64,000 nt of DNA, taken from assembly GCA_019828595.1 (NCBI GenBank), contig JAHQRK010000004.1, positions 3,162,001-3,226,000 on the forward strand, written 5' to 3'. The stretch comes from Aphanomyces cochlioides. Lineage: Eukaryota > Oomycota > Saprolegniomycetes > Saprolegniales > Verrucalvaceae. The position numbers and the translations under genes are program-made. Shown here piece after piece: positions 34,962 to 47,537 of this stretch. The notes beneath the pieces are model-generated. The model did no database searches and was not told where the DNA came from. It worked only from the letters and a program-made list of their open reading frames with translations. Each line of letters opens with the position of its first letter. Position 1 is the first letter of the stretch.

Positions 34962-37900
34962 TTAAAGAAGAACAACGAGGAGGAGAACACTCGCGACGAG
35001 GACCTCCACTAGACTCTTATGGAGTGTATGGCCGTCGCTCTTCGTCGGCGCGGGCGATGTCGTCGCTGGTGCCACCGTCTCGGGTGTTGCCGTCGTTGGG
35101 TCGACAGATTCTGGTGTTGCCGTCGTCGGGATCGGCGTCGTGATCGTTGTGTCGCTTGCGCTCGTTGAGTTCCCAGCTGAAGACGTCGGTGGCTTTGGTG
35201 TGGACACGGTTGGAGCTGTAGAGGAAGAAGAGGAAGGTGAAGGAATGATCACGACGTTTGGCGGACTTGAAGCTCGCGACGAATTCGACAACGATGAAGA
35301 CGTTGACGAGTTGGTTGGCACTGGCGTCTGTGCTACTGATGTCGTTGGAGTCGTCCCAGAGGTTGGCGTTGTCGGGCCCGGTGTCGGCAACGTGGTGGGC
35401 GCAGTGGTCGGGGTTGGAGTTGGCGACGATGTAGCTGATGTTGTCGTCGGCGTGGACGTTGTGGTTGGAGCTGCTGTCGTTGTCGTTGGTGCCGGCGTGA
35501 GTGCAGCGCTGCAGTCGGCGCCAGTGTAGCCAGCGTTGCACGTGCACACACCGTCCGTACACACGCCTTGATACGAGCATTGATTCAGGCACGAAGCTCC
35601 GCACGTTGAGCCCGAGAAGCCGCAACGACAGAGACATTGGGTCGATTGAGCGGTCATATTGTAGACGCAAATACTCGAATTCGTTGCACAGGCGGGGCTG
35701 CAAGCCGACGTCGTCGCGGCCGCGGCACTTGCACGCTGGATTGGAAAGTAAGTGCCATTCTGAGTCGGGGCAAAGCAAAGCTGGTCGCTCGTCGATGGGA
35801 GAAACGATAGCAAATTCAGTGGCGTGAACACACCGCCTTGGTACGACGCAACGTCGACCGTGTCAAAGAGACAGCTCCAGTTGTGGACATTTGCTGACAA
35901 CGAAAGACAAAGCTGCACGCTTGTCGCTTGGCCAGACGTCACATTGAAGCCTTGACCTGGTCCAAGAAGCTGGCCGTAGACGACTCCTTGGGCCGACGTG
36001 ACGACCAGCGGGCTCAACTCCGATGATCCACAGACTGGAGATAATGGAAACACCGTGAACGACGCTACAACGTTGCTCTGGTGAGGCGAGGAAGCTTTGA
36101 GGGTCGTACCAAGTGGGTAAACGGTCCAAGCGACAGTGGACGTATCGGACGTGGAATCCACAAGACGACGTCGGCGACTGCTTGGTACTGGCGCAGGACA
36201 AGCGTTTGATACGACAGCTGATGCAAATCCAGTGTCAACTGTCGAGTTGAGCCCACAAAATACTGTCGTTTCAGCAACGAGAGTCCCAGTTGTTGTCGAA
36301 TTGAAGCAAGCAGTGGATGCACCAGAACCACAAGCACAAGCCAATGTCGCCAAGACATCTGACATCGCATTGTACCTACAGAGAAGCGTCACGGATGACG
36401 GAGCGCGATCGACGTACATGAGCAGCGCTTTCTGGGCCTCAATGTTGGACTTGCGTCGTGCAATCGGTCGAGCCAACGCTGCAGCAAGTTTGGTGTCTGA
36501 GATTGTTGTTCTCCACCTATAACGTTGTTAGATTGGCGATGAGCGAGTTTAACAGAACTGGTTGACGCTGCTCAACTGCGCGCCGTTCGGATTCCACACG
36601 TAAGACTCGACATAAGGGCCTTTCCATTGTCCAGGCGTCCATGTGTAGAGCGATTTGGGCACTCCGTTGCACTTGGTACATTCCGTAGCATTCTTGTAGC
36701 TTATACGATTCAAGCCAGGCTCTTTGCATGCCTTAATTGCAAGGCAGTCGGCTTGAGTGGTCGCCCGCGTGTACCAAGTACCGCCTTGCGAAAAGCACGA
36801 AGTCGCGTCGGTGACGCCCGACACGCGGCAGCCCATCGGATGCGACCTACTCTCATGGTTTAGTGCCAAGTGGAAATTGCAATACGAAGGTACAATGCAG
36901 AATTGCAAGGGTTCGAGGCGACGACAGGGGCGACACAAACGCCATTGATGCGATTGCAAGTATTGCAAACCATGGTCTTCATCGATGTCCTGGTAACATT
37001 GTTGCCGTCTGTGAAGCTGACAGCGACATTCACTGAGCATGTGTCACCATACGTCCATCCGCTGTCCAAACACTGCATGCGCATGTTGTCCTGGTCGTTG
37101 CACGTGCCTTGAGCGACACATTGAGCCTGTGTTGGACACTGCTGCGTGCTCCATGTACAATTCAACGTCGAAGCGATGGGGTCGGAGGCGTTCGAGCATG
37201 AGTTGGACGCTGTGTATTGATTGCAGCTCAGCCAAGCCGTCGACGTGAGGGCAAGGCATGCAGATGATGTCGTCGCGTCAACCACCAAACACTAAAGACA
37301 TAAATTTGGTAAGCGAAGTTTCACAAAGAGAGTAGGTGTACCGGTGTCGTTGAGGAATTCACACTGGAGCAGTAACTTGCATCGGCAGAGAAGCAACCGC
37401 TCGAGTTTTGTAGCGAGAATGGCGAAGTGCGGCTTGTGCATGAGCTGCACTGGGCTGAGCATGTGCCAAATGTTAGATTGAGACACTGCGACGTGTTCCA
37501 TCCGTCGGTAAATGGAGCGCCCATGCAACCTCCTTGGCTACACTGCTCTTGAGTCGTAAATGCTCCTGGGAAGTATGTTCTCGTCGCGTTGAGAAAGACG
37601 CCGTTTTCGCTGCTGCAGGCGGATGCAGTCTTGATCAAATTGCGCCGTCCGACGCAAATTCCACTGCCGTTGCCATGCGTTGAATCCCACATGTACTTGG
37701 AATTGGCCACACATGTGCTTTGACTGACGGAAGGGAGATAGCAGCCAGACAAGCACCGAGTGGAGCGACGAGGGTATCGAGGAACGATCGAATAGAATGC
37801 ACTCATGTTGGTCGTGCTTGGGCAAAGGTCAGTTCGGAAACAGTCGGAAGCACTGGTGGGAGATACCGAGACTGCTGCGCATTGTCGAAGATTCGAATTC

Positions 37901-40900
37901 CACGTTCCGCCCGCAGTGACGCAGTCAGATGCTCTGCTTGCATCAATGAGGCAGGTGGGAGACTGTGTGACACTCTTGCACGAATTGCCCGTGCATTTCG
38001 AGCAGAAAGGCGTTGGATCATTGCAGTTGGAAGTGGAGAGAAGGTTGTTGCTGCACGCCTGCTTGGCTAGACATGCCGTTTGGTTGGCAGAGACGGTTTG
38101 GTAGCTGCAGCAAACTCCCGACGCACTCTTGGCCTTGCAGGCATTGCACGTTTGTTGATACGAAGTGCATGAGTTCAAACACGTGGCGATATCCCATCCC
38201 GTGATGGTCGTTTGGCACGCAAGCTGGTCCACGCCATTGTTTTGAATGGTAATAATGCGTCCAAAGCAACATTGTCCAGTTGTCGCGTCTGTCATAAACC
38301 ACGTGCCGTTGTTTGCAGCGCAACATGTTGGATCAGTGATCTGGTAGGCTAATGCAGGAGTATTTGGTTGCTTGTAGGTACACAGCGCTGAAGAGGAACC
38401 TGAAGCCGCGATGAATCTTGCATCCTAACCACAACATGAGCTTTCACTTTACACGAAATGAGTACTGGAGGACAACAGCGGCCAACACCAGGGACATCGG
38501 AAAACCATGTCCCGTTGACAGTACCACAGCCTCCTGGAGTCAACGGTAACTGGCACTTATTCATGCAAGAGTTGCGGTCTTTGCATGCACTTTGAATGAA
38601 ATCAAACTTACACGTGTACGTTTTGCAAGCGCCATTGTCCTCGAAACTATCGCAGACTCTCGTGCCGTTGTAGCTGGCGCAGGTGGAAGCCTTTGAGAAA
38701 TCCAAATCTTGATTGTTCAAGCTGTTGCGGAGATAGAATTGGTACTCAACGTCGTCGCATATGTTTGCAATTGCACAAGAGCTGTTGCACGTATACATTG
38801 ATCTTTTCTTGCCAATATCAGGCATGTTGGCGAGAGGACCTGGCCAATATCATGCAAAAAATTAGTTTAGTGCTTACCAGTGCAGTCGACATCTGTAGCA
38901 ACTCGGATGAAAGCGTTCGTGAAATCCTGAGCTGAGTTGGCTGACGTCAAATTCCAGTCGTCCTTCAGGTATCGCAAAAGAAGAGGGTCCATGTTGGTAC
39001 TCAAACATTCGATCGTACAACCAATAATGTTGTCCCATGGTACAGAGCACGTGCCGGCCAGCGTCACAGGGTCCATTTGGCATTTGCTTTGGGAGCAAAT
39101 GTTGCAATCTGCGTCGGTCTGGCATTGCAATGACGTCGCGTTCAAGATCGATGCTCTGCATTGTGCTTGCATGTCCCCGACCGTGGACAATGCATTGACG
39201 CTAGCAGAGTTGTCGAGGGCATTGACTCCATTTTGGGCCGTCGTCAGTCCGACATAAGCGCCATTCAGGAATGAGAGCATTGTATCGGGGTTGAGCGGAC
39301 AGAAAGTATTGACGACTGAGCTCTTGATCCCTGTAATGACGCTAATACTACCAGAAGGCACATTCCGTGGCATGCAGCACATGAAGTCCGATAAGGCATT
39401 GTTGCAGCATGGGTTGGAGAGCCAAGATGAGTTCCTACAGAATTGACATAACTAAGAGAATTTTGTCCAGACATACATTGAGCCATCAGGATTGTACTTC
39501 GGAAAGCTGCAGTAGTTGGCAACATTTTTCAGAATCTTGGGTTGTGTGCCAGTGGTCACAGCAGACCAAAAGAGATTGATCGTGTCGCTGAACACTTCGT
39601 TTGAAGCTGTCATAGCGACTTGGAGAAAGCCTTGTGTGGCATCTGACGCTGAGACTGCATTACTTGTTTGCTTGATATTCGCCACAAGTGCTGACGCAGT
39701 ACTGCGGACAATATTTTTGTCAAGGTTGTACGCCTTTGGAACGAGAGGGACGTTGCGGCACTTGTCGACTTGATATATGCAACTTGTGTCGGAGTCGTCA
39801 CAAAAGTTCTACCAACTACTTCAGTCTGTCGCACAGAAGTTCACGCCTTACATCAAAGAGGCGATTTTTCATGCGAATCCTGGCCATGCCACTGGTGATA
39901 GCACTTTCAACACTGGTGCATGGCTATGTCACAACAAAGGTAAAAACTCTGCTGACAAATTAGAGTGGCGTACTCTCGATCCTGACGAGAAACACGACGT
40001 TGGATTTTCTTGGATATTGCCATTTGCGTCTTTCACTGAGCGACTGATGAGGTATGCAAACTGTAACGTAGAATTGATTGGAGTCGTGTCAACCGCAAAC
40101 AAGTCCGGAGAGAGCGAGGAGAAATCCGACAGACTTTGGTCGTTGTTGTTGATGGCAGTGTATTTCAATCGCATCCTAGGAACAGTCAGATGCGTCCCAA
40201 CTTGGCATCGTACAATGTCGCTTTTAGAGCCCACTGGAGAGGATTACTTGTCGGAGGAAGCGCGATCAATGGTTGAGTAAATGGTGATGATCCACAGTCA
40301 TAGCTGGAAATATTGGTACCGTTGGGGAAAACAGACAGGTCTGCCAAGGATGGACTCATGGAAATTGTTCCACCATTCTAGTTCACGCCGATGACATTGA
40401 ATTAAGTCAGCGTTGTGTCCTTACCATGCCCACTAGGTTTGGGTTCACGTAGGGAAAGAAGTCGCTGAGCTGCAAATCCCGAAGAGAGTACTATGTGTAT
40501 GTTAGTTAGGTTTAGAGGATCATTTGGTACCAGTTTGGTAGTACGATTGCTGTACAGGCTGTTCAAAGCAGCAAGAGATTGAGTCAATAGTTGTGCTTTG
40601 GTGGAGCTCGATAAGAGGTCGAGGGGAGATTGAAAGTAATACTTCGGCGTCACATCAGTGCGTTGACCAAGGGGGTCGACGAAACGACAATTGAAGATGG
40701 CAAACTATATCAAAGAGTGAGGAAATTCCAGTGTCAACAGGGACATACTCGAAGCGAGTACAGTTGAGGTGTGTTAAGCGTGACGTTCTTGATAATGTAG
40801 TCGCAACCATTGGCAATTGAAGGAAGAGAGAACGCACGGGTCTGATTGACGTACTTGGCGCAACCAGGATCAATTAGAGTGCCTCCAAGAAGTTAAGAGT

Positions 40901-42571
40901 GGGTTTGCTTTCACCTCCTTACCATTAGCAGAGATAGCGTTGCAATAGGTTGCCGCATAGTTGTCCGAAGATATGGCTTGGGTAAGGTTGATTGCAGCGG
41001 ATGTGAAATTAGGAGATCGACATGGCCACGTGAAATTGCTGATCAATCCAGAGCAAAATGGACACTTCGTCGATGGGTTGATGCCATCCACCACGTAGCC
41101 AGTTTCATGAATACAACGCCTGCACGGTGTGCCTTGTTGGTAGCATTCCCATCGCGCAGCTGTGCGGCATTTGGAATCGCAGCCGCCGGTGGCAGTGATG
41201 CTGCCTTCGTCGCAAGACTCCAACCACGATACGAAGCCATCTCCACAGGTGCTCAAATCATTCGAGCAACCCTATTAGATCTTCTGTATGGTTTACTCGT
41301 TCATAATGCGTCTTACCGCTTGCCATGGATTTGCATTGCAATATGTAAACGATGTCTGAACGCATGCTGCAATTTTGTCGCCAAGGCCAGCCACGACGGC
41401 ATTACAAGCAGCTTTTGAAGTGTTGAGCGCATCAGTCCATGTGAAAGGACCAGACGGAGGACCAAAATTGTTCTTGGCATAGGCCAAGTTGGACGACTTG
41501 GGCTGGAAGAAGCGCTGGCGAAACATTTCCGTCTTGAAAGCAGCTTTGAAATTGGCGCAAGCGCCAGATTTCATCACACAAATTGGAGCCTGGTACACAG
41601 CAGCACAGTCTGCACTGCGGCACGGACAGTTTGGCTGAGCGTTGCACGAGTACGGACACACGTGAGTGCATCCAGGATCCGTCGAGTTTTTCGTGCAATA
41701 GTCAACGATGCGGTTGGTGCAAGCGAGTTTGTCCGCAGTAGACGTCGATGTCACATTTGGACCATTTTGACACACAGTTGGGAGCTATAACTCGTATGAG
41801 TCGGATTGTTGCAAGGCATTTGAGACTTACAAAGTCAGTAATACATTGACTTCCCGAGCAACCCTGGTTGGCTGCAAAGGTGTTGACAATGTCTTGGTAG
41901 ATGAACGTGTTGTTGCACTCAGAGTTCAAGCACGTGTAGCTGGCATTAGCAAAAGGACAAGCAGTGCGGGAATAGTCGACTGTGGCAGCTTGAGCAGTCA
42001 TGAAACTACTGCAGCCACTTGGAGTGCACGTGGTAGATCCCGTATTGGTGCAGTTGGCAGTGCCAGGGGCGCAACAGAATTGATAAACCTGATGAACATT
42101 TTACGAGACTGCAGTAGAGTTAGATGGCACCTGGCTGGAGCACTGGGGGCTATTCTTGTTCAGTTGACAAGCAACATTAAGGCAAGGATGGGACGACGGT
42201 AACGCTGCCTTTTGAGCATCCGTCAAGTAATCACACAAAAACAAGGAATCTACGATGTGAAATCACGATCTCGACCTTATGGAGCGAAGTACCTTGGCAT
42301 TCTCCAGCATTGTAGCAGCTCTGGCCTTGAGCCTTGCAGTCACGACATGGCGAGACTGTGGACGGGTTCATGCAAAAAGTTCGCATGCCCGTGGATAGCT
42401 GGCTGGAATTCAGCGCACAGGCGGCATTTATGTCGCAAGTCAGCGAGGAGTCCGTGCAAACATCTATACACATACGCGATCTTAGATAGATTCAAAAGGG
42501 GAAACAAACGTACCGGCTTTGGCTAGCCACAGCAATCCTGAGCTCAAGACGAGGGCTCCGAACCGTCTCAT
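34962..42571 (-). CDS. Giant Cys-rich, mucin-like surface protein
   Basis: A 7.6 kb gene with many short introns. Exon 1 is a signal peptide (MRRFGALVLSSGLLWLAKAG). The body is a long series of Cys-rich segments with many N-glycosylation sequons. One, near 41100-41256, reads CGDGFVSWLESCDEG, then GGCDSKC, like the DUF4215/Myxococcus Cys-rich repeat. Near the end there is an EGF-like pair (CRCGFSGSTCGASC and CSYQGVCTDGVCTCNAGY). A Thr/Ser/Pro stalk of about 150 residues follows (35020-35500), with repeats such as TTATPE. The C-terminal hydrophobic tail SLVEVLVASVLLLVVLL after a small-residue region looks like a GPI-anchor signal. It is likely displayed on the cell or cyst surface; an adhesive role is inference. 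I treat it as one gene because Cys-rich exons continue on one strand throughout, but two genes remain possible. Confidence 0.65.
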
Positions 42572-43276
42572 GATAAACGATGCAAATCAGAGACTGCGTC
42601 TTTCATGCACGACAGTCAGTGCAAAGCAAATGCCAAATATAGCATAGGGATGTGTTGGAAGAAACGATTGTTCCTACCCTGTCGAGCTTGAAGTCCCCGT
42701 TTTAGTAATCAATCTTCCACGGTATTGGAAAAGCTTCACTTGTAACTGCAGGGAGCATATTCATAGCCACTTCTCTCAACCAATACTATCGCGCTTGGAG
42801 CCGCTTTTGAATCGACGACGACTTGAGAGGCAAAGATCTTGAAATCTTGGAAGTCACATCGCTCTGCGAGAGGGCGAATCAAAGAGATGTAACTTCGTCA
42901 GAACGTGGATATGTGGAGCTGTCTTCTTTGCATCCATCATGTATCGTAAAAGCCGCTTCCAGATTTCTTTATGCACGAACAACAACGGAACAGACGAGAC
43001 ATACGACTGTGCCGCACTTGATAAAAACTTAAGTCACAATGGTTGGGGTGTAGGGGTTTTAAAGAGAGAGGACTCAATAAGGGGTATAGGGGTTATGGAC
43101 TTTCTTCGAAATGGCACAAAACTGATAATTCCCGTAATTTGAAAGCACAAGTACTCGAACATGTGAAGATTTCAGTCGAATTAGTGCCAGATTCGTGTTG
43201 TCAAAAGGAGAAACTCACCGATTTACAGCCAAGGGGAGAGAGTGAGAGAAAGCCATACATACCGCCATACGAAGAG
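42572..43276. other. Divergent promoter region, surface protein and SCYL2
   Basis: 705 bp between divergent starts. An open frame from 43043 runs in phase into the kinase gene, but its residues (rich in Arg, Lys and Tyr) do not resemble SCYL N-termini, so it is probably leader sequence. No other feature seen. Confidence 0.4.
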
Positions 43277-46133
43277 ATGTTCAATCGCTTCAAGAGCGCC
43301 GTTGCGACTGCGGCATTCGATGTTGGCGTGTCTGTCTCTGGAGTGGTGTCCCAAGCAGTTCTTGGGGAGGAATATGAAAAGGGATATGAGATGCCTCGCG
43401 ACAGCACTGCGAGCGGAGGCCACGAGCTTATGTGGAAAATCTACCCGGCTATTTCACGCAAGACTGGGGCTGAAGTGAGTGTCTTCATCTTCGACAAGAA
43501 AGACTTGGACAAAGTGCAAAACAAAGAACGTGTGCTCGATGTCTTACGACAAGATATGAAGACGCTTCGAGTCCTGCGCCATCCCCAGATTCTCAAGATT
43601 GAAGAAGTCTTCGAGGAAACGCGCAAGACATTGTCGTTTGTCACGGAACGCGTCACCTGCTCGCTCGCAAACGCGTGCAAAAATTTCACCAATATTGGCA
43701 ACGTCACGCCTGAAGTACTTGAGATCGGTCTGTCTGAATTCGAAATCGCATGTGGCTTGATGCACGTCGGAGAAGCGCTGTCGTTCCTTCATCGTGAGGG
43801 TCGACGTGTCCATCTCAATCTCAACCCTGCGTCCGTCTTTATTACACCCAAAGGTGAATGGAAACTCGGTGGATTTGGTTTCTGCAGAGTCGTTGAACCT
43901 GGTCAGACGTCAAGAAGCGAGTACTACGCTGGTGGTGGAACAGAACCTTTGAAGAAAGGCATGACGTTGCTCAACTACGAGCCCCAGCTCGAATATTGTG
44001 CGCCAGAATTAGTGACAGAGCCACGAACGTTCAACTCAAGCGCAGACATGTTTTCCTTGGGCCTCCTGGTGCTTGAACTCTTTTCGCCGCCGAAGGCAGA
44101 TGGGTCGCATGAACCTGCCCTTGGTTTCCTTGAAGGCAAGGTTATGACCCATGGATACAAGACACAGTCGCTTCACCCCATGACATTCAATTCGCTCGTG
44201 CCAGTCACTCTTCACAACACGATCCGCTCCCTTCTTTCGCTGACGCCATCAGGACGTCCAGAAGCACGGGCCTTTCTGTCGTCGCCATTTTTCGACTCTG
44301 GTCTTGTTAAAACTCTGCGTACGCTTCAAACTCTCGTCGAACAAGATCCTGCATCGCAAGCCAAGTTTCTCCAGGCTTTGCCAGACCTCTTGACTGGCTT
44401 TTCACCTCGTGTACTCCGAGACATGGTCCTCCCTGGTCTTCAAAGTGTCGTGATCAACCCACCCGTCGCTCCGTTTGTCATCACGCCGTTGCTTAAAATT
44501 GTGTCAATGGTGGACAAGACCACCTTCTCACGCAGCATCGCGCCCATGCTTATCCCGCTCCTCCAGATTACTGAGCCGGTTCAGTGCATGCTCATGTTTG
44601 TATCAAACCTTGAGACTCTCATCCCAAAGGCCGAAGACGGATACATCCGCGACCACATCGTGCCAATGCTTTGTCGGTCATTGGACAGCACAGTGCCTGA
44701 AATCCTCGACACTGTGCTCAACAAGATCGTTGATCAAGCGAGCTTATTTGAATACCGCATTCTCAAGCAAGTCATATTGCCTCGAGTGACGCGGCTCATA
44801 CTTGATCCCCCACAGCTTTCCGTGCGCGTGAATGCATTATTGTGGTTGGCCAAGTCGTTCCACGTATTTGACAAAGATTTGCTCATCGATTCGGTCCTTC
44901 CATGCTTGGCTGAATGCCTCGTCAAGGACAAAACCCCTGCTGTGTGCATGTGCATCTTGGGTTGCTACGACAATTTGGGTAAACATCTTGGGCCCGAGTA
45001 CATGGCTAAGCTCATATTGCCCGCTGTGACTCCTCTCTTGTGGGAGAAAAATCTCAACGGCACTCAATTCGACATGGTCTGCGAACGTGTGAACACAATG
45101 CTCAAGGAAATCATTGCTGAACGCGAAAAGGCGTTTATGGCTGAAGGTGGTCTCGCCAGCCAAAGGTACTACATTCCAATTATCTTGGCTTGCTGAGGTT
45201 TCAATAGCTTGGCAAGTTCTGGCTTCCAAGAGCAAGCACGTGCTCTCGAAGCCGCCAAGGAGCGTCAAACTGGTTTGGCATCTGTAAACAAGATGCTTGC
45301 CGAAGAGTATGTTGTAAAGAAAGAACCCGAACAACCAGCTCAATCTGGGCCCCCTGAACCTTACTCGGATCGACGTCCCCCTGCGTACTCTGATCGCCCA
45401 GCTGCTGCCTCTGCCAACTCTGATCCCTTCATGCTCAACAAGTCGGGAGGATCTCCCCAACGCACTTCTGAAAGCGGAAGTTCAACAACTGAGAGCTATG
45501 CAGCAAAGCGCAAAGCAAAGAAAGCCAGCCGTGAAGCGAGGACATCCAACTCGGACTTACTCGATTTGCCGGTATGACTGTCCACTCTTCCATCCATCAC
45601 AAGATACATTTTAGGGCCAACAACCCAAAGCCAATTCATCATCCTTTGGTGTTGACAGTCTGCTCACGAACCTACCACCTCAACCAGCCGCAGCTCCTGC
45701 AAACTCCAACTTGTTCTCTGGCATGAGCATGAGTTCGTCGACGGCCTCCTATGCTACTCAACCGGCGACGTCATCCATGGGCTTTGGTAATCCACCGCTG
45801 AATGCGCCGAGCCCCCTTGCTCCCCCAATGAACTCGATGAATACTATGGGTGGCGGCATGGCTCCACCAGTCAACAATTATGGCTTCCCACCTCAGCAAC
45901 AGAATTTTGCATCGCAGCCGTCTCAATACGGCCAGCAACAGCCCATGTATGGAGGCCAATTCAACGCCGCACCGCCGTCCCAACCCCAGTACGGTGGTCA
46001 GCAGTACAACCAAACCAGCAACTTCCATTCCACTCCAGCGTACCCTCAGCAGCAGTTTCAGATTGGATATGGAGGACAAATGCCACAGCAGCAGCAGTCG
46101 GACAACAAATTTAGCGCATTCGATAGCTTGTAA
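43277..46133 (+). CDS. SCYL2: SCYL2/CVAK104-like pseudokinase
   Basis: SCYL2 proteins bind clathrin and adaptors and act in TGN-endosome traffic. Exons 43277-45165, 45208-45571 and 45615-46133 give 923 aa, close to the human length. The N-terminal kinase-like domain is degenerate: HLNLNPASVFITPKGEWKLG replaces the HRDxxxxN loop and GGFGF stands where DFG belongs, as in the family. HEAT-like repeats follow (LPGLQSVVINPPVAPFVITP, FSRSIAPMLIPLLQITEP, IRDHIVPMLCRSLD). The tail is rich in Gln, Pro, Asn and Gly, with NPF-free DPF-type motifs (NSDPFML) suited to adaptor binding. The start MFNRFKSAVATAA is chosen because the SCYL2 family begins at about this point. Confidence 0.92.
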
Positions 46134-46230
46134 TTTCATGTCAAGACTTAGATGATTGAACAATCGTGGTATTCATCGAGGGTTCATAAAATGAACCTTA
46201 ATGGTGCGAAGATGCCTTCAAGATGACAAC

Positions 46231-47183
46231 TTAGAGCGTCAAGCCAAAGTTTTCCAAAGTAGGGCGAAGTTCCTTGTGTTCGGCGTCCACCTTGGCAGTG
46301 GCAGCAGCCACAGCCTTGCCTTGTTCCAACTTCTTCTTGTAGTAGGCTTCGGAGCGGACGATACGCTTGGCTTCCAAGCGGGCGACCAAAGCCTTGTGGC
46401 GCCATCCGACTTCGGACGAGAGTTGGCCGAGGTTGGTGTAGCGGCGGTTGGCCTTCAAGCGAAGGACGCGAAGGGCATCAGGGACGACCATGCGCTTGAC
46501 CTTGTCGTAAGGGGCTGGCACACCATCGAACACCTAGAACTGGTCTAAGCGAACTCAAACACGCACGGTATATACCTTCAAGCGTTGAAGGGCGGCGGTA
46601 CCGCGGGCGGTCTTGTGTGGCAACATGCCACGCACAGTGCGCCAGAACATGCGAGAAGGAGCACGGTAATGGATGGGACCCTTCTTGGGGTTCGTGCAGG
46701 ACTTCTTGTTCAAGAATTGCAAGAACTTGACCTTGTTGCGCACGACTACATTCATAACATCGACTTGAGTCTCATGTTGTGTAGGCGGCATGGCAATCCA
46801 TGACAAATGTCAGAGGGAAAGCCTGCACACAGCGACTTTTGCATGTTTGAGTTGGGAGGTTTCCCAGAGGGAAACCACCGTGGGGACGACGTCGCCCACT
46901 ACACCCGCAGCTTGAGCCGCATTCCATTATCTTGTAGGCATAGCGGGATACGCCGCTCGCACAGCCAACGCCGCCATCATTACACGACAACGCTGGCCCA
47001 ACGCAATCTAGCAAAAGTCCACATACAATAGATACATCACGTACGCGAGCCGGAGATGTTGAGTTCTTCGCAGCGGACGGCGACAACGTGTTGTCCGAGG
47101 AGGAGTTCCTTGGCAACCAACGAGGCCAAGCGACCCAACAAGTGAGCGCGGCAGTCAATCACAACAGGCTTTTCGAAAGGCAT
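46231..47183 (-). CDS. RPL13A: Ribosomal protein uL13 (L13A)
   Basis: Component of the large cytosolic ribosomal subunit. Exons 47183-47045, 46745-46576 and 46533-46231 give 203 aa, the same length as the human protein. Landmarks: [60 protein letters not shown] and [16 protein letters not shown]. The first intron is 299 nt, about seven times the local norm, and contains strong hairpins. The gene ends 97 bp after the SCYL2 stop (convergent) and starts divergently from urease. Confidence 0.95.
46746..47044 (-). other. Long structured intron of RPL13A
   Basis: Donor GTACGT, acceptor GAATGTAG. On the plus strand it contains GGTTTCCC-AGA-GGGAAACC (46858-46876) and, next to it, GTGGGGACGACGTCGCCCAC, both good hairpins. 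Ribosomal-protein introns often host snoRNAs, but I cannot find a convincing C/D box pair or an H/ACA hinge plus ACA at the right spacing. Confidence 0.45.
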
Positions 47184-47537
47184 CTCTCTTCAGTGACCAC
47201 GATGAGGAAATGAATCCCATGTTACCATCCTCCTCCAAGCCAATGGTTTCTAGGACGAAATGGCTGGTGGAAACTTTCGTTTATCTCATTGGTTGAAATA
47301 ACAAACTTTATAGCCATTTAATTGGTTGAAATTAAAATTAATAAGCCAATCAGATACCTATTTTAAATAAGAACATAAGTTGTTAAAGCCAGGTTTTTGA
47401 CAAATAAAAGACAGGCAACAAGCCCCAATCGCATTGGAGGTGAAGGACCTGATGTCACTAAAACGAGGATTAGTCCGAATCAGGTGGTTGTTCTCATATG
47501 CTTGCGCAAAGATACCCTCCGTCATTTTGAAAGTGTC
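47184..47537. promoter_or_regulatory. Shared RPL13A-urease promoter with CCAAT boxes
   Basis: 354 bp between divergent starts. CCAAT/ATTGG pentamers occur near 47250 (AGCCAATGG), 47288 (CATTGGTTGAAAT), 47321 (AATTGGTTGAAAT) and 47345 (AGCCAATCAG). Two of them share the longer text ATTGGTTGAAAT. CCAAT boxes are bound by NF-Y-type factors in eukaryotes. Which gene they serve is unknown. Confidence 0.5.

Noticed and set aside
35140..35529. Val-rich open frame on the plus strand
   Set aside because: It is the antisense reading of the Thr/Ser/Pro stalk of the surface protein; the low-complexity codons create it.
39777..40280. 167-codon plus-strand frame
   Set aside because: It lies opposite Cys-rich and signal-rich exons on the minus strand that belong to the surface protein, and it shows no domain.
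43043..43276. Upstream extension of the SCYL2-like protein
   Set aside because: In phase but unlike SCYL N-termini and starting in A+T-rich leader; I kept the Met at 43277.
44837..45460. 207-codon minus-strand frame
   Set aside because: Antisense to HEAT repeats of the SCYL2-like gene and without features of its own.
46746..47044. C/D-box snoRNA in the RPL13A intron
   Set aside because: ATGATGG and CTGA strings occur, but the boxes are imperfect and I see no terminal stem.
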